Of a stretch of 64,000 nucleotides of DNA, positions 10,501-17,728 are shown in pieces (positions within the stretch are counted from its first letter, which is position 1; each line of letters opens with the position of its first letter). The notes under the pieces were generated by a model, which saw only the letters and a list, made by a program, of their open reading frames with translations, was not told where the DNA came from and searched no databases. Position numbers and translations under genes: made by a program. Origin of the DNA: Litorimonas sp964511495. GTDB taxonomy: Bacteria; Pseudomonadota; Alphaproteobacteria; Caulobacterales; Maricaulaceae. The stretch is taken from positions 40,107 through 104,106 of the forward strand of contig CAZEFT010000012.1 of NCBI GenBank assembly GCA_964511495.1. The letters run 5' to 3'.

Positions 10501-11210
10501 ATAGGGCGGGATAGACCAGGTTCAGGTGTTTCCTCGACAATATGTGTTGAATAGGCAAATTCCCCAGTGGCCGGCAGAAGATTGACCGATTTGATTTGGC
10601 TTTCCAATTTGGGTATCGACCCATCAGAGCGGGGCACGCGGATAACTTCTGCATTAATTTGCGGCAAACGCGTCCCAAAGCCTTCCAGAGGGAAATCTTC
10701 GAAAACGATATAAGCCGTGCCGCGAAAAGCGGGCGCATCACCGCCTTCGATGGCGCTGATAATCGGGTCAGGTAATTGTGTCTCTGATCCTTTATAGACC
10801 CGCATTGTCAGGCTTGTTTGTTGTAAGGGCGCGCCATTGGCCCAGAGCCTGTCCACACCCAAAATTTCACCTTCACACAGGCCAATCGCAAAGCTGATAG
10901 AATAGCGATAATTTGTTTGTGTCGGCCCTCCCCCTTTACCCGATTGCACGTCTTCCTCTGTCCGGGTTTCTTTAAGGCGAGACGCCCAAATCACCTGCCC
11001 CGCCAGACGAACACGCCCGAAAACACGCGCCATAGGCGCTCCGTCCTGAGACGTTTGGAGATAGAAGTTCTGTAATTGTGGGCCTTCAAAGTGACGATTA
11101 TCGAATATATTGGAAATCGCTGAATTAGCGGCTGACAGTGCTAACGTCGTTGCCGCTTGCGTGGCTGCGCTCGCCGCAAAATTCGCCGCATGAATGGCAA
11201 GTGTGGTCAT
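7551..11210 (-). CDS. GTA gp15-like host-specificity/tail fibre protein
   Basis: A protein of about 1219 residues, matching in size and architecture the large tail-tip protein of Rhodobacter GTA (gp15, 'megatron'). The first half holds a TIM-barrel, glycosidase-like domain (signatures such as 'GFVIGTEMRGLT' and 'TYAADWSEYFG'). The second half is the phage tail baseplate domain. The protein forms the distal tail and contacts the recipient cell. The ATG at 11210 is chosen because GAGAG lies just before it and because family members begin with a short alanine-rich helix ('MTTLAIHAANFAASAAT'). It is the last gene of the GTA operon. Its start overlaps the end of the gp14-like gene by 86 bases, which is unusual. 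Confidence 0.93.
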   Translation of the reverse strand: MTTLAIHAANFAASAATQAATTLALSAANSAISNIFDNRHFEGPQLQNFYLQTSQDGAPMARVFGRVRLAGQVIWASRLKETRTEEDVQSGKGGGPTQTNYRYSISFAIGLCEGEILGVDRLWANGAPLQQTSLTMRVYKGSETQLPDPIISAIEGGDAPAFRGTAYIVFEDFPLEGFGTRLPQINAEVIRVPRSDGSIPKLESQIKSVNLLPATGEFAYSTHIVEETPEPGLSRPINMNNLGGQADILQALDQLEDQLPNCRHVSIITAWFGDSLSCGDCTIRPAVERRERILPDDSWSVAGESRNSAKLISSDNEGRPNFGGTPSDDTIIETIRELNRRGLSVTLYPFLLMDISSGPNPFPWRGRISGDEGALAPSQIASFFNEPHGFRSYILHYAQLAQQAGGVDGFVIGTEMRGLTTLRGPRVNGASPYPAVDHFVDLARDVKAILGETCAVTYAADWSEYFGHHPQDGSGDISFHLDALWASPDIDTIGIDAYFPLSDWREGPHLDENQAADLYDLNYLSSQVEGGEGYDYFYASQADRDAQNRTSITDGDTDKPWVFRYKDLRNWWSQPHYDRINGVERSQPTAWLPQSKPFTFLEIGCPAVNFGANQPNVFYDAKSSESALPYYSDGTRDDLMQRRYLEAFIGYWDKAENNPVSPHYNGTMVATDRMGVWAWDARPFPDFPARLDVWADGQNWQTGHWISGRLGLVPLADIVSELAAEAGLVKIDTTQLNGLIQGFQIERPMSARAALSLLGDLYGFTVAERAGTVAFFSLGQGEVTALGLSDLVEKPKGPIERFYADPYDALRDVRLHFIDAGADYQRGLASAKGRSNETEAVLDIQAPVVMDRSYADNLCASLMDRLEAQSERVVFSLSSQNLGVRAGDRLSLPGLNGVWQVTAMEGNSVTSVTATRDIQQSVTALNGATPETANEIIWPGRPVVVPLDLPAPYDGLALGAVMTPFAPIRVSVGAAEVTVLNPSHIGALLTEIPAGPVAVVDRGAEFDIYLDQLALSSWSESDMLNGANRFAVETEEGWDIIQMADITLIGVGQYRCRTLLRGVGSEGYSRHGVSAGARLVWLKTGVQTLDLSPELIGENVTLQSEAEGREGRDVDFVYQGQSFKPLSPVHLRAEDNGTTLKLTWIRRGRVEAESWIGEIPLGEAVERYRVRLWNGNTVFEEHTVPSPFFETALSNVTKVDVAQGSDAFGWGEVAEYNLS

Positions 11211-11679
11211 GAACTCTCTTTCGGTCAATCAATGGAAATTTTGGCAAGGGGGCTTGAGGAAAAGCGAAACTATAGGCCCAACGCCGCTTCCAATAAGGCA
11301 CGAAGTGACTCTCCACGACGGCCCGTCCCCAATAGGCATGTGTGATGATATCCGGCGCCGTTAATATGGCGATGTGCTTGCAAGGCGATTGGGGCGTCAT
11401 ACGAAACAGCAAGACATCTCCCGGCTGAACCAACGGATTAGAAATCGGGCAAAGCCAAGTTCGCGCAGCATTGAGCAAAGTTTCCTCACCGCATTGTTCC
11501 GCCCAATCGGGTGTATAGGGAGGGATAGTTTGAGGCTCTTTTCCGTAAAGCTCGCGATAAATACCGCGCACAAAACCCAGACAATCTGTCCCTGCCCCGC
11601 ATTGACTGGCCTGATGTTGATAAGGTGTGTCGAGCCAGTTTTTCGCATCGTTTAAAACGCGCGCTCTCAGTTCGTTCAT
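11125..11679 (-). CDS. GTA gp14-like NlpC/P60 cell-wall peptidase
   Basis: A 184-residue NlpC/P60-fold peptidase. The catalytic Cys33 sits in 'GTDCLGFVRG', His102 in 'CKHIAIL', and a further His114 is nearby. In RcGTA this protein sits at the tail tip and cuts recipient peptidoglycan during DNA delivery. The conserved fold ends near residue 150 ('RRWAYSFAFP'). The last 34 residues (rich in His, Cys and Ser) are unlike the family and are read out of frame with the start of the gp15-like gene, so the original stop has probably been lost. It overlaps the gp13-like gene by 4 bases. Confidence 0.9.
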   Translation of the reverse strand: MNELRARVLNDAKNWLDTPYQHQASQCGAGTDCLGFVRGIYRELYGKEPQTIPPYTPDWAEQCGEETLLNAARTWLCPISNPLVQPGDVLLFRMTPQSPCKHIAILTAPDIITHAYWGRAVVESHFVPYWKRRWAYSFAFPQAPLPKFPLIDRKRVHDHTCHSCGEFCGERSHASGNDVSTVSR

Positions 11680-12350
11680 CGGTAACGTGACCGCCCGTCT
11701 TTGACCTCACCTTTCTGAACAGCGCCAAATAACGCGTCGTCACCCAGCAGGTAAGGAAAGCCGCGAAAGTTTGTAGTATTTTGGAATTGATCTCGACAGG
11801 CAGAAAATGTTTTGGGGCAAATCGTGCCCCCCGCAAAATTATTTAAGTTCAGACCACATCGCCCATCCCCAAATTCAGCATCACATTTTTTGGAATAAAC
11901 CCGTCCGGTGGAACGGTTTAACTTGGCCGACATCCCTAACCATTCCACCTCAAAATATTCGCCTCTTCGTGTGACCTGCCCCATCTCCCCCACATCCTGA
12001 AGAAAGTATTGCGTGGGGTCAGACCAATTCACAATCAAGCGGCTCAATATTGCGCCTTTTAAAACTCCGGACTCAATCGTCTCATCTGTTAATTCAAGCG
12101 CCTCTAAAACACCTTGAACGGCCCCATTATCCGCAGAATATCCTAATCGGTTTTCTCGCTCTGACTCCGTCAAGCTTGTTTGTGCGGCGTAAGTGACGCC
12201 CTCCATCTCCAAGGGACGGTCGTGTTCTGAAAATCCAAAGACCCGTCCATCTGTCAAAGCCAGTTTCCAAGCGATACAAAGCGTTGTGACGGTTTGAGAG
12301 AGATGCGCCCTTAACTCGTCCGATAACTCCAAAGAAAATGGCTCAGACAT
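11676..12350 (-). CDS. GTA gp13-like DUF2163 tail hub protein
   Basis: About 224 residues of the DUF2163 / phage baseplate hub family. The N-terminal half carries the 'GFSEHDRPL' motif. The C-terminal part has the cysteine cluster typical of the family (C-x4-FG-x3-CG, and 'CPKTFSACRDQF' followed by 'NFRGFPYL'). In RcGTA this hub protein binds an iron-sulphur cluster or metal at the tail tip, and those cysteines are kept here. The ATG at 12350 is preferred over a start five codons upstream because it overlaps the gp12-like gene by only 8 bases. Confidence 0.9.
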   Translation of the reverse strand: MSEPFSLELSDELRAHLSQTVTTLCIAWKLALTDGRVFGFSEHDRPLEMEGVTYAAQTSLTESERENRLGYSADNGAVQGVLEALELTDETIESGVLKGAILSRLIVNWSDPTQYFLQDVGEMGQVTRRGEYFEVEWLGMSAKLNRSTGRVYSKKCDAEFGDGRCGLNLNNFAGGTICPKTFSACRDQFQNTTNFRGFPYLLGDDALFGAVQKGEVKDGRSRYR

Positions 12351-12972
12351 AGAGCAATTCCACAAGCGGTATGGCAGAGATTACCCCTGCGCCAAAATCT
12401 TCGAGGGATATGTCCAGAGCATCTGTGTCAAATCTAACGACACAATCAAATGCGAAGCCAGCCGTGATGGTAGCTCCACTCAAAGGGGCTGTATTGAACG
12501 TTACAAGACCTGTACCGTCGTCAACTGTGAAGTCCGAAGACGACACCTCTACACCATTCACCGCCATCACAACGCTCGGCGCGTCGGGCTTGGTAATCGG
12601 GCGCGGCACATTATTGCCTTCATATGTTTTTAGGAGTTGAAAACTCACTGTCTGCCCATCACCCAAACCCAGGCTTTGATCTGATGGCGATATTTCTTCT
12701 GCGTGAGCACAAGAAAGATGATCAAAGGGATCCCGAAAACGAAAACTATGTAAGCGTCCTTTTCGGGCCATGAAAAAACTTTGCAAAGCGATAAGGTCTT
12801 GCTGAGACCGAATAGCGGGCGAGGCATCGAAGCGCCGACGCGGTAAAGCTCGAGGCGTATTGCGATGCTCGGCTCCATTGGCCAAAAGGGTAGTCTCCGT
12901 AGTAAATTCCGGCCCTCCACTAGCGCCAAAACCAAGCGCCAACGGAAAGCGGACATCGTGAAAATCCGACAT
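12343..12972 (-). CDS. GTA gp12-like DUF2460 distal tail protein
   Basis: A 209-residue DUF2460 (TIGR02217-type) protein. It opens with the family motif 'FHDVRFPLALGFGASGGPEF', followed by 'RRRFDASPAIRSQQDL' and 'FFMARKGRLHSFRFRDP', all strongly conserved in GTA gp12. It forms the distal tail ring between the tail tube and the hub. It lies between the short tape-measure gene and the hub gene in standard GTA order. A gap of 27 bases separates it from the tape-measure gene. Confidence 0.93.
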   Translation of the reverse strand: MSDFHDVRFPLALGFGASGGPEFTTETTLLANGAEHRNTPRALPRRRFDASPAIRSQQDLIALQSFFMARKGRLHSFRFRDPFDHLSCAHAEEISPSDQSLGLGDGQTVSFQLLKTYEGNNVPRPITKPDAPSVVMAVNGVEVSSSDFTVDDGTGLVTFNTAPLSGATITAGFAFDCVVRFDTDALDISLEDFGAGVISAIPLVELLYV

Positions 12973-12999
12973 AATACTCTCTATAAATGAGGGGATGAA

Positions 13000-13410
13000 T
13001 TAGGTGAGCTTGCGCCCTTGATGAAGTGCGCGCGCCAAACCCGCCGCAATTTGCCCTTCGGATTTACTCACAGTGTCTGCGGAAACGCCGCTCCCTGAAA
13101 GCTTTAAATTGACATTCAGAGGCGAAGCTTTTGCTGCGCCTGACTGTGTCGTGACCGAAGAAATGAGCTGTGTGAACACCCCTTCCAAAGGTTGCGTGAC
13201 GAGTTCCTGAACCGCAAGCCGCGCCAAATCACGGGAGATTTGCTCCGCCATTTGAGAGAAGGATAATTCTCCCCGAGAGGCGGCTGATTGCAAGGCAGAC
13301 GCAATCCGGTCGCCTGCCAATTCGAAAGCGCGCGCCATGTCTTCGGCCGATTGCTTGGCTTCATCGACATCAAATTCTGAGATTTTATCAGCGGCTGTCT
13401 CAGCAGTCAT
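13000..13410 (-). CDS. GTA gp11-like short tail tape-measure protein
   Basis: A 136-residue protein, alpha-helical in its first half ('SAEDMARAFELAGDRIASALQ') with a small C-terminal region. GTA tape-measure proteins are short because RcGTA has a stubby tail of about 50 nm. At 136 residues this one is shorter than the roughly 220-residue R. capsulatus protein, which hints at an even shorter tail or a divergent N terminus (inference). It overlaps the gp10.1-like chaperone gene by 4 bases, the usual place for a tape-measure gene. Confidence 0.8.
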   Translation of the reverse strand: MTAETAADKISEFDVDEAKQSAEDMARAFELAGDRIASALQSAASRGELSFSQMAEQISRDLARLAVQELVTQPLEGVFTQLISSVTTQSGAAKASPLNVNLKLSGSGVSADTVSKSEGQIAAGLARALHQGRKLT

Positions 13411-13637
13411 ACAACATCCTCCTTGTCTGAGGGGGTTTGATCATCAGGAAATTGTTCAAATAAACTATCGAACGACTCTCGCGTCAGCGCATTGGATTGC
13501 CCCGCTCGACAAAGCCAGAACCAATCGCGCAAAGCCATATTCCAGAAGTCTTGCGGGGCGATATTCATTTGTAAAACAGCTAACCGAAACCACGTTTGAA
13601 ACGGCCAATCCGATGAAGGGTTGTCAGTTTGAGGCAT
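13407..13637 (-). CDS. GTA gp10.1-like tail assembly chaperone
   Basis: A 76-residue protein with the short helical motif 'FRLAVLQMNIAPQDFWNMALRD', the signature of the Phage_TAC_6 family (pattern L-x-P-x-x-F-W-x-M-x-x-x-E/D). It is followed by an acidic tail. These chaperones bind the tape-measure protein and guide tail tube assembly. It overlaps the gp10-like gene by 14 bases and the tape-measure gene by 4, so the three are translationally linked. The call rests on the motif and on the order of genes. Confidence 0.85.
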   Translation of the reverse strand: MPQTDNPSSDWPFQTWFRLAVLQMNIAPQDFWNMALRDWFWLCRAGQSNALTRESFDSLFEQFPDDQTPSDKEDVV

Positions 13638-13932
13638 GAAACGCCTCCTCTATCATTTCGGTCAGTACAGGAATAACACTCACAAGACCGGCCTTAGAAA
13701 TATCGGGTGGCGTCTCAACACATAGATGTCGAAACATAATCCGGAAGACAGCCTGCCGTTTTTGCGGGTCTTTGTGCCGTAACACTGCCGCCAATATTTG
13801 CGGATTTGGTGCCTCTAGGTCGCGGCAAATTTTCGCCAGAGCCAAAACCGATAAACGTAAAGTTATGCGACGCCCCTCTAATTCAATGAAACGGTCACAA
13901 GCATGGGAGTTTAAAAGACTGGCATTTTTCAT
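13624..13932 (-). CDS. GTA gp10-like tail chaperone/tube accessory protein
   Basis: A 102-residue GTA-gp10 family protein (Phage_TAC_11). It contains the expected 'F(I)ELEGRRITLRLSVLALAKI' beta-alpha region and a helical C-terminal half. It acts with the gp10.1 chaperone in tail assembly. Four-base overlap with the upstream tail tube gene (13929-14339) and 14-base overlap with gp10.1 keep the block in one transcript. No unusual residue is visible. Confidence 0.85.
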   Translation of the reverse strand: MKNASLLNSHACDRFIELEGRRITLRLSVLALAKICRDLEAPNPQILAAVLRHKDPQKRQAVFRIMFRHLCVETPPDISKAGLVSVIPVLTEMIEEAFHASN

Positions 13933-14339
13933 AAGGCGGTGAATTGCGGTGCATCCGCACTCACCAATGTTACATCAAACCGGGCCTCGCCTTGATAAGC
14001 TCCGCTATAACTCAAACTCGTAATCAGGAATTTCCCGTCAATTTGACCGAAACCTGGCAGAATAAATCGCAAGTCCAAAAGAGATTGATCGAAAAAGGCC
14101 TGACGAGCCAAAGACGCACTCTCATCAGTTTTGAACACGCCTGCTCCGGAAATCTCTGCGGACTTTACACCGGCATTGGGTAAAAGTTCTTTCCAACCTT
14201 CCGCCGACTCTGAATGGGTAATATCAACAGGCCGAGAATTGAGACGAAACGTCTTACTCCTCAGCCCGGCCAAGGTCCGATAACTCCCGTCACTCTGCCT
14301 GAATTTGACGAGCATATCTCGTCCATTTTGAACACTCAT
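13929..14339 (-). CDS. GTA gp9-like major tail tube protein
   Basis: A 136-residue major tail protein of the TP901-1/GTA gp9 type. It begins 'MSVQNGRDMLVKF', shows the 'SRPVDITHSES' strand motif and 'WKELLPNAGVKSAEISGAGVF', and ends with 'YSGAYQGEARFDVTLVSA', all conserved in this family. It builds the tail tube. It sits between the DUF3168 gene and the tail chaperones in the standard GTA order, with 22 bases to the upstream gene. Confidence 0.92.
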   Translation of the reverse strand: MSVQNGRDMLVKFRQSDGSYRTLAGLRSKTFRLNSRPVDITHSESAEGWKELLPNAGVKSAEISGAGVFKTDESASLARQAFFDQSLLDLRFILPGFGQIDGKFLITSLSYSGAYQGEARFDVTLVSADAPQFTAL

Positions 14340-14361
14340 TTATAACTCTCTCATACTAATT

Positions 14362-14790
14362 TTATGATGATGGGTGGTCTGTCAGAAGGGATAGGCGCAG
14401 CAGACCGTGATGCGTCCGACCATCCGTGGCGCGCAAAATATCCGAAAAGATGATGGCGGCACTGACTAGATTATTCTCCGTCAACTCAGCCGCAATTAAA
14501 TCACCTTCCGACAAGGCAGTTTTCAAAACATCCATCAACCGAACGATTTCCCCCCGCCCGTGATAGCGAGACCAAATATGCAGGGTCAGTTGATGGCTGT
14601 GCAAAGACACGGCATCGCCGCTTTTGTCTTCACTGCGTAGGCGACCATAACTCAGATAAGGATAAATCGGATCTTCAGGAGCATAGTCATACAATCGGGG
14701 TGGCTCTCCGAGGAATTGTTGTACCATCAAGTTTTTGGCCAAAACCTGATGCACGGCCCGAGCAACATCTTCCGTCATATCCGTATTCAT
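14362..14790 (-). CDS. GTA gp8-like DUF3168 tail terminator protein
   Basis: A 142-residue DUF3168 protein, related to phage tail-completion/terminator proteins. The conserved 'YPYLSYG' motif, 'HQLTLHIWSR' strand and 'TDGRTHHGLLRLSLL' end are all present. It closes the head-proximal end of the tail. It overlaps the gp7-like gene by 4 bases and precedes the tail tube gene. Confidence 0.9.
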   Translation of the reverse strand: MNTDMTEDVARAVHQVLAKNLMVQQFLGEPPRLYDYAPEDPIYPYLSYGRLRSEDKSGDAVSLHSHQLTLHIWSRYHGRGEIVRLMDVLKTALSEGDLIAAELTENNLVSAAIIFSDILRATDGRTHHGLLRLSLLTDHPSS

Positions 14791-15104
14791 TGCCGTTCCT
14801 CCTCACATATGAGATGCAAGCGTTCGCGGCGATTATCGGGGTCCGACGCCGCGATAACGCGCAAAATCCTATCCCCCCACATCAGACGAGCGCGCTCCGG
14901 AAAATTTCGCTCATGATGAATGGTCACACGATAGGATTGGCTGACGACCAAACGCCCGTTTTCGCGGGTTTCTGTCACAGACTTTGGTTGGATTGCGCCC
15001 CAAATAGCTTTGTCCAAAACCCATTGCGTTGTCTGTCCGCCAAATTCGTCCGCTGCGGTTTGCAAACGATATAATCCCAATCGGGTGCGCAAATCCCCGA
15101 TCAT
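14787..15104 (-). CDS. GTA gp7-like head-tail adaptor
   Basis: A 105-residue head-tail joining protein of the SPP1 gp16 / HK97 gp7-like adaptor family. Features are the opening 'LRTRLGLYRL', a central 'VSQSYRVTIHHER', and the closing 'RLMWGDRILRVIAASDPDNRRERL', which matches the family's 'l...g...y.i..v.d...r...l' pattern. It joins the connector (gp6-like) to the tail terminator. It overlaps both neighbours by 4 bases. Confidence 0.88.
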   Translation of the reverse strand: MIGDLRTRLGLYRLQTAADEFGGQTTQWVLDKAIWGAIQPKSVTETRENGRLVVSQSYRVTIHHERNFPERARLMWGDRILRVIAASDPDNRRERLHLICEEERQ

Positions 15105-15664
15105 AATTTCAGGCTCCGATAAGGCATGATAAGCGCATCAACCATGAGCGTAATGGACGGCATGTCCCGCCCGCTCCGATGTTCGTACCCTTGGCCAATC
15201 AACAGCAATAATGCCTGTCGTAAGGGCATAGGAATATCGTCAATATCCGGGCCATAGCCCGAAATTACATCCACAGTGATAGCTGCAATATCTTGGCGTT
15301 TATGCCACCCCCATAGCCCTAAGGTTTTGAGCGATACAGTCGCCGGGTTAGCCCGCAAATTTATAGATAACTGATCTAGGCTCAGACTTTCTTCTTCACC
15401 GTTTTGCAAATGCAATGTCAGACCGGTGAGCGCAGAAACCGGTGACACATTCAGTGTCAGGCAACGCGATAAGGGCGGTGTCAGCGTCAAGCGTCGTGAA
15501 CGCTCAATCAAGCTGGTACCGCATAAAGTTTCGAGCTGTTCTCTGGCAGATCGAATAAGGTCAAGCAGAAAACTATCTTCATCATCATGATCAAGTCGCA
15601 GGAATAATTTCACCGCCTCTAATGTGACAGGCTCTCTGTCAGGCGGATTTATATCTGTAATCAC
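15101..15664 (-). CDS. GTA gp6-like head-tail connector protein
   Basis: A 187-residue connector of the phiE125 gp8 / HK97 gp6 family (TIGR02215). It shows the N-terminal 'EPVTLEAVKLFLRLDHDDEDSFLLDLI' style helix region (quoted here in pieces: VTLEAVKLFLRLD and DSFLLDLIRSAREQLE), and a C-terminal helix with 'PLRQALLLLIGQGYEHR'. It forms the ring under the portal. The upstream capsid gene is separated by 102 bases that hold a strong terminator hairpin, so translation and transcription of this gene depend on read-through or a new start. Confidence 0.9.
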   Translation of the reverse strand: MITDINPPDREPVTLEAVKLFLRLDHDDEDSFLLDLIRSAREQLETLCGTSLIERSRRLTLTPPLSRCLTLNVSPVSALTGLTLHLQNGEEESLSLDQLSINLRANPATVSLKTLGLWGWHKRQDIAAITVDVISGYGPDIDDIPMPLRQALLLLIGQGYEHRSGRDMPSITLMVDALIMPYRSLKL

Positions 15665-15711
15665 AGAGGCCTCCTTGGTAGGGATTGAATGAAAAGGGGT
15701 TCAGGCAAAGA

Positions 15712-15738
15712 AAAAGGCCGCGAAGATCGCGACCTTTT
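15712..15738 (-). terminator. Intrinsic terminator inside the GTA operon, after the capsid gene
   Basis: Twelve-base-pair stem (15712-15723 with 15727-15738) with a 3-base loop, followed on the minus strand by a T-rich run (TTTTTCTTT). The single mismatch on the plus strand becomes a G-U wobble in minus-strand RNA, so the hairpin is tuned to GTA transcription. It lies 28 bases past the capsid stop. It would favour capsid, protease and portal over tail proteins unless anti-termination occurs. Confidence 0.75.
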
Positions 15739-15766
15739 GGGGTAAAAGAAGTTGAGGGAACGAAGT

Positions 15767-16972
15767 CTAAGCGGCAGCTTTCAGGACTTTTATCGCATCG
15801 AAATCTTGCACTCCGCCGCCCACACGTTTTGTGGTGTAGAACAAGACATAAGGTTTGGCAGAAAAAGGGTCACGCAAGACCCGAACACCTTGACGATCCA
15901 CAATAAGATAGCCGCGTCGGAAATCACCAAAAACGATACAACCCTGAGCAGAGTTAACATCGGGCATGTCTTCCGCCTCATAGAGCGGGTAGCCCATCAA
16001 GGTGCTCGGCTGACCGGCTTCGTTTGAGGGTTGCCAAATATAATTGCCATCCGCATCTTTGAATTTGCGAATTTCTCCGACCGTGCGACGGTTCATCACA
16101 AATCTAGACCCTGCGCGGTAGCGGCTCTTTCCTGCATAAATCAAATCCAGAATGGCATCTGTCGGCGCATTGACATCAAAAGCCCCGGCCGTGCCAGTGG
16201 AAACGGTACCAATCTCACCGAAGCTCTGTGTTCCGTTATCGGCTTGAGAGTAATTCAAAATGCCACGAGGTTTATTGACCCCATCACCATTGACGAAAGC
16301 CGCCGTTTCCTGCGCCGCAAAAATATCCCGCACTTCTTCGGCCAACCATTGGTCAACATCGGCGACACCATCGTCAAGTAAGGCCTGAGTCGCAGCAGGC
16401 ATGGCGTAAAGCTCGCCCGCCGGAAAATCGAGTAATTCCAATTGTGGGGCTTGGGTTTCAATTCTAGCATCCGTTTCTCCGGCCCACCCGGCTGCGGCTC
16501 CCGCTGCGCTGACGGGCTTTTTATAGAGACCTGTCCCGATACGTCGCACGGTGGAAATCGCCCGAAAAGGTGAGCTTTCTCGCAAAGCCTTATCAATGCG
16601 GCTCTCAGTTTCAATCGGAGCAATATAGCCCCCCTCTCCATCGGTAGAAGATATCGATTTTCCTTCCAACCCTTCGAGAGCTTTTGCGTCACCGGTTCGG
16701 ATGAATGTTGACCACGCCGATTTCGTATCGGACGCCGCCGAACCGCCCATGACGGTATGACCCAGACTTTGGGCGAGATTATCAATATGTTTGGATTGTG
16801 CATCCACGGCCGCGTTTATACGGCTGACTTTATCATTCAGAATACCGTCGGACGTTTTAGCTTCCAATGCGCTCAGTCTTTCATCATTGGCAGATTTAAA
16901 AGCAGCGAAAGTTTTGGCGAAATCGGCTTGCGCCTCTTTCATATTCAGGTGTTTGGTTTCAAGATCAGCCAT
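15767..16972 (-). CDS. GTA gp5-like HK97-fold major capsid protein
   Basis: A 401-residue HK97-fold capsid protein. The first 110 or so residues are a coiled-coil scaffold (delta) domain that the neighbouring protease should remove. The mature part carries 'SSTDGEGGYIAPIETESRID', the E-loop, and the C-terminal 'GYLIVDRQGVRVLRDPFSAKPYVLFYTTKRVGGGV', given here as hallmarks GYLIVDR and FYTTKRVGGGV. It builds the GTA head. It overlaps the protease gene by 8 bases and is followed by an intrinsic terminator. Confidence 0.95.
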   Translation of the reverse strand: MADLETKHLNMKEAQADFAKTFAAFKSANDERLSALEAKTSDGILNDKVSRINAAVDAQSKHIDNLAQSLGHTVMGGSAASDTKSAWSTFIRTGDAKALEGLEGKSISSTDGEGGYIAPIETESRIDKALRESSPFRAISTVRRIGTGLYKKPVSAAGAAAGWAGETDARIETQAPQLELLDFPAGELYAMPAATQALLDDGVADVDQWLAEEVRDIFAAQETAAFVNGDGVNKPRGILNYSQADNGTQSFGEIGTVSTGTAGAFDVNAPTDAILDLIYAGKSRYRAGSRFVMNRRTVGEIRKFKDADGNYIWQPSNEAGQPSTLMGYPLYEAEDMPDVNSAQGCIVFGDFRRGYLIVDRQGVRVLRDPFSAKPYVLFYTTKRVGGGVQDFDAIKVLKAAA

Positions 16973-17447
16973 AGGCTTGATTTCCTTTTATCGTTTGAGA
17001 ACTGTTTGAAAATGAGAGGTCGTCAATATGTGTCACGCGAGCATCGCGTAACATCGGGAAAGCCACGACCGAGACCTCCCATAATTCTAATTCAGTGAGC
17101 AGACGGCCCTGCGCTGTTTTGCTGTGACGCCGCGCGCGATACCCGATGGACAGACCTGAAATCGCGCCCTCTTTAATCAGTCGCGCCACACGGTGGTTGA
17201 GCGCCGCACCCGCGAAGAGACACCCCGAAACAAAGAGCCCTTTTTGATCTTCAATAACCCTGTCCCAGACCCCAATCGGTTCTTCGGTGTTATGCCCAAA
17301 TAAGAGCGGCAATCGCCCTTCGGGTAAGCTGAGAATAGACGCTGCAAAAGCACCCTTTTCGACACGGTCTCCTGATAAATCCGTCTGTCCGAACAGGCTC
17401 GCATAGCCGGAGAGCCTTAAGAGTGTGTGGCCGTTCTGCTCGCTCAT
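16965..17447 (-). CDS. GTA gp4-like prohead protease
   Basis: A 160-residue HK97-type prohead maturation protease. The opening 'GYASLFGQTDLSGDRVEKGAF', the catalytic His in 'LLFGHNTEEPIG', Ser in 'AISGLSIGY', and the acidic residue in 'LELWEVSVVAFP' are all visible. It cleaves the scaffold domain of the capsid protein before DNA packaging. It overlaps gp3.5 (upstream) by 4 bases and the capsid gene by 8 bases. Confidence 0.94.
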   Translation of the reverse strand: MSEQNGHTLLRLSGYASLFGQTDLSGDRVEKGAFAASILSLPEGRLPLLFGHNTEEPIGVWDRVIEDQKGLFVSGCLFAGAALNHRVARLIKEGAISGLSIGYRARRHSKTAQGRLLTELELWEVSVVAFPMLRDARVTHIDDLSFSNSSQTIKGNQAYG

Positions 17448-17728
17448 TGTTGACGCTCGGCTTCGATGGCATTGGCCGTGACCTGCCGTTCAATTCGGTT
17501 CAGGCTAAGCCGGATCATGGACATCTGACCTTCCAAAACAGCCAAACGTTCGAGCGCTGGCGCGCGTTGAGCAAGTTGGATCTCAACCGTGCGTAAACGC
17601 GCATCCACTGCGCCCGCCCAAATAAGAGCGCTGGCCGTTTGAACACACAGGGTCAACAAGACGCCGAAGGTTAAGTTTTTGCTCAGCACAAAATAATTAT
17701 TGGGTGTGTCCTCTTTCATATCTCTCAT
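17444..17728 (-). CDS. GTA gp3.5-like head formation protein (small membrane protein)
   Basis: A 94-residue protein with one hydrophobic segment (about residues 18-38, 'FGVLLTLCVQTASALIWAGA') followed by a coiled-coil region with heptad leucines ('LAVLEGQMSMIRLSLNRIE'). Its position between portal and prohead protease matches rcc01685 of R. capsulatus, a GTA head formation protein. Four-base overlaps on both sides tie it to the operon. The function is assigned from position and layout; sequence similarity cannot be tested here. Confidence 0.75.
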   Translation of the reverse strand: MRDMKEDTPNNYFVLSKNLTFGVLLTLCVQTASALIWAGAVDARLRTVEIQLAQRAPALERLAVLEGQMSMIRLSLNRIERQVTANAIEAERQQ

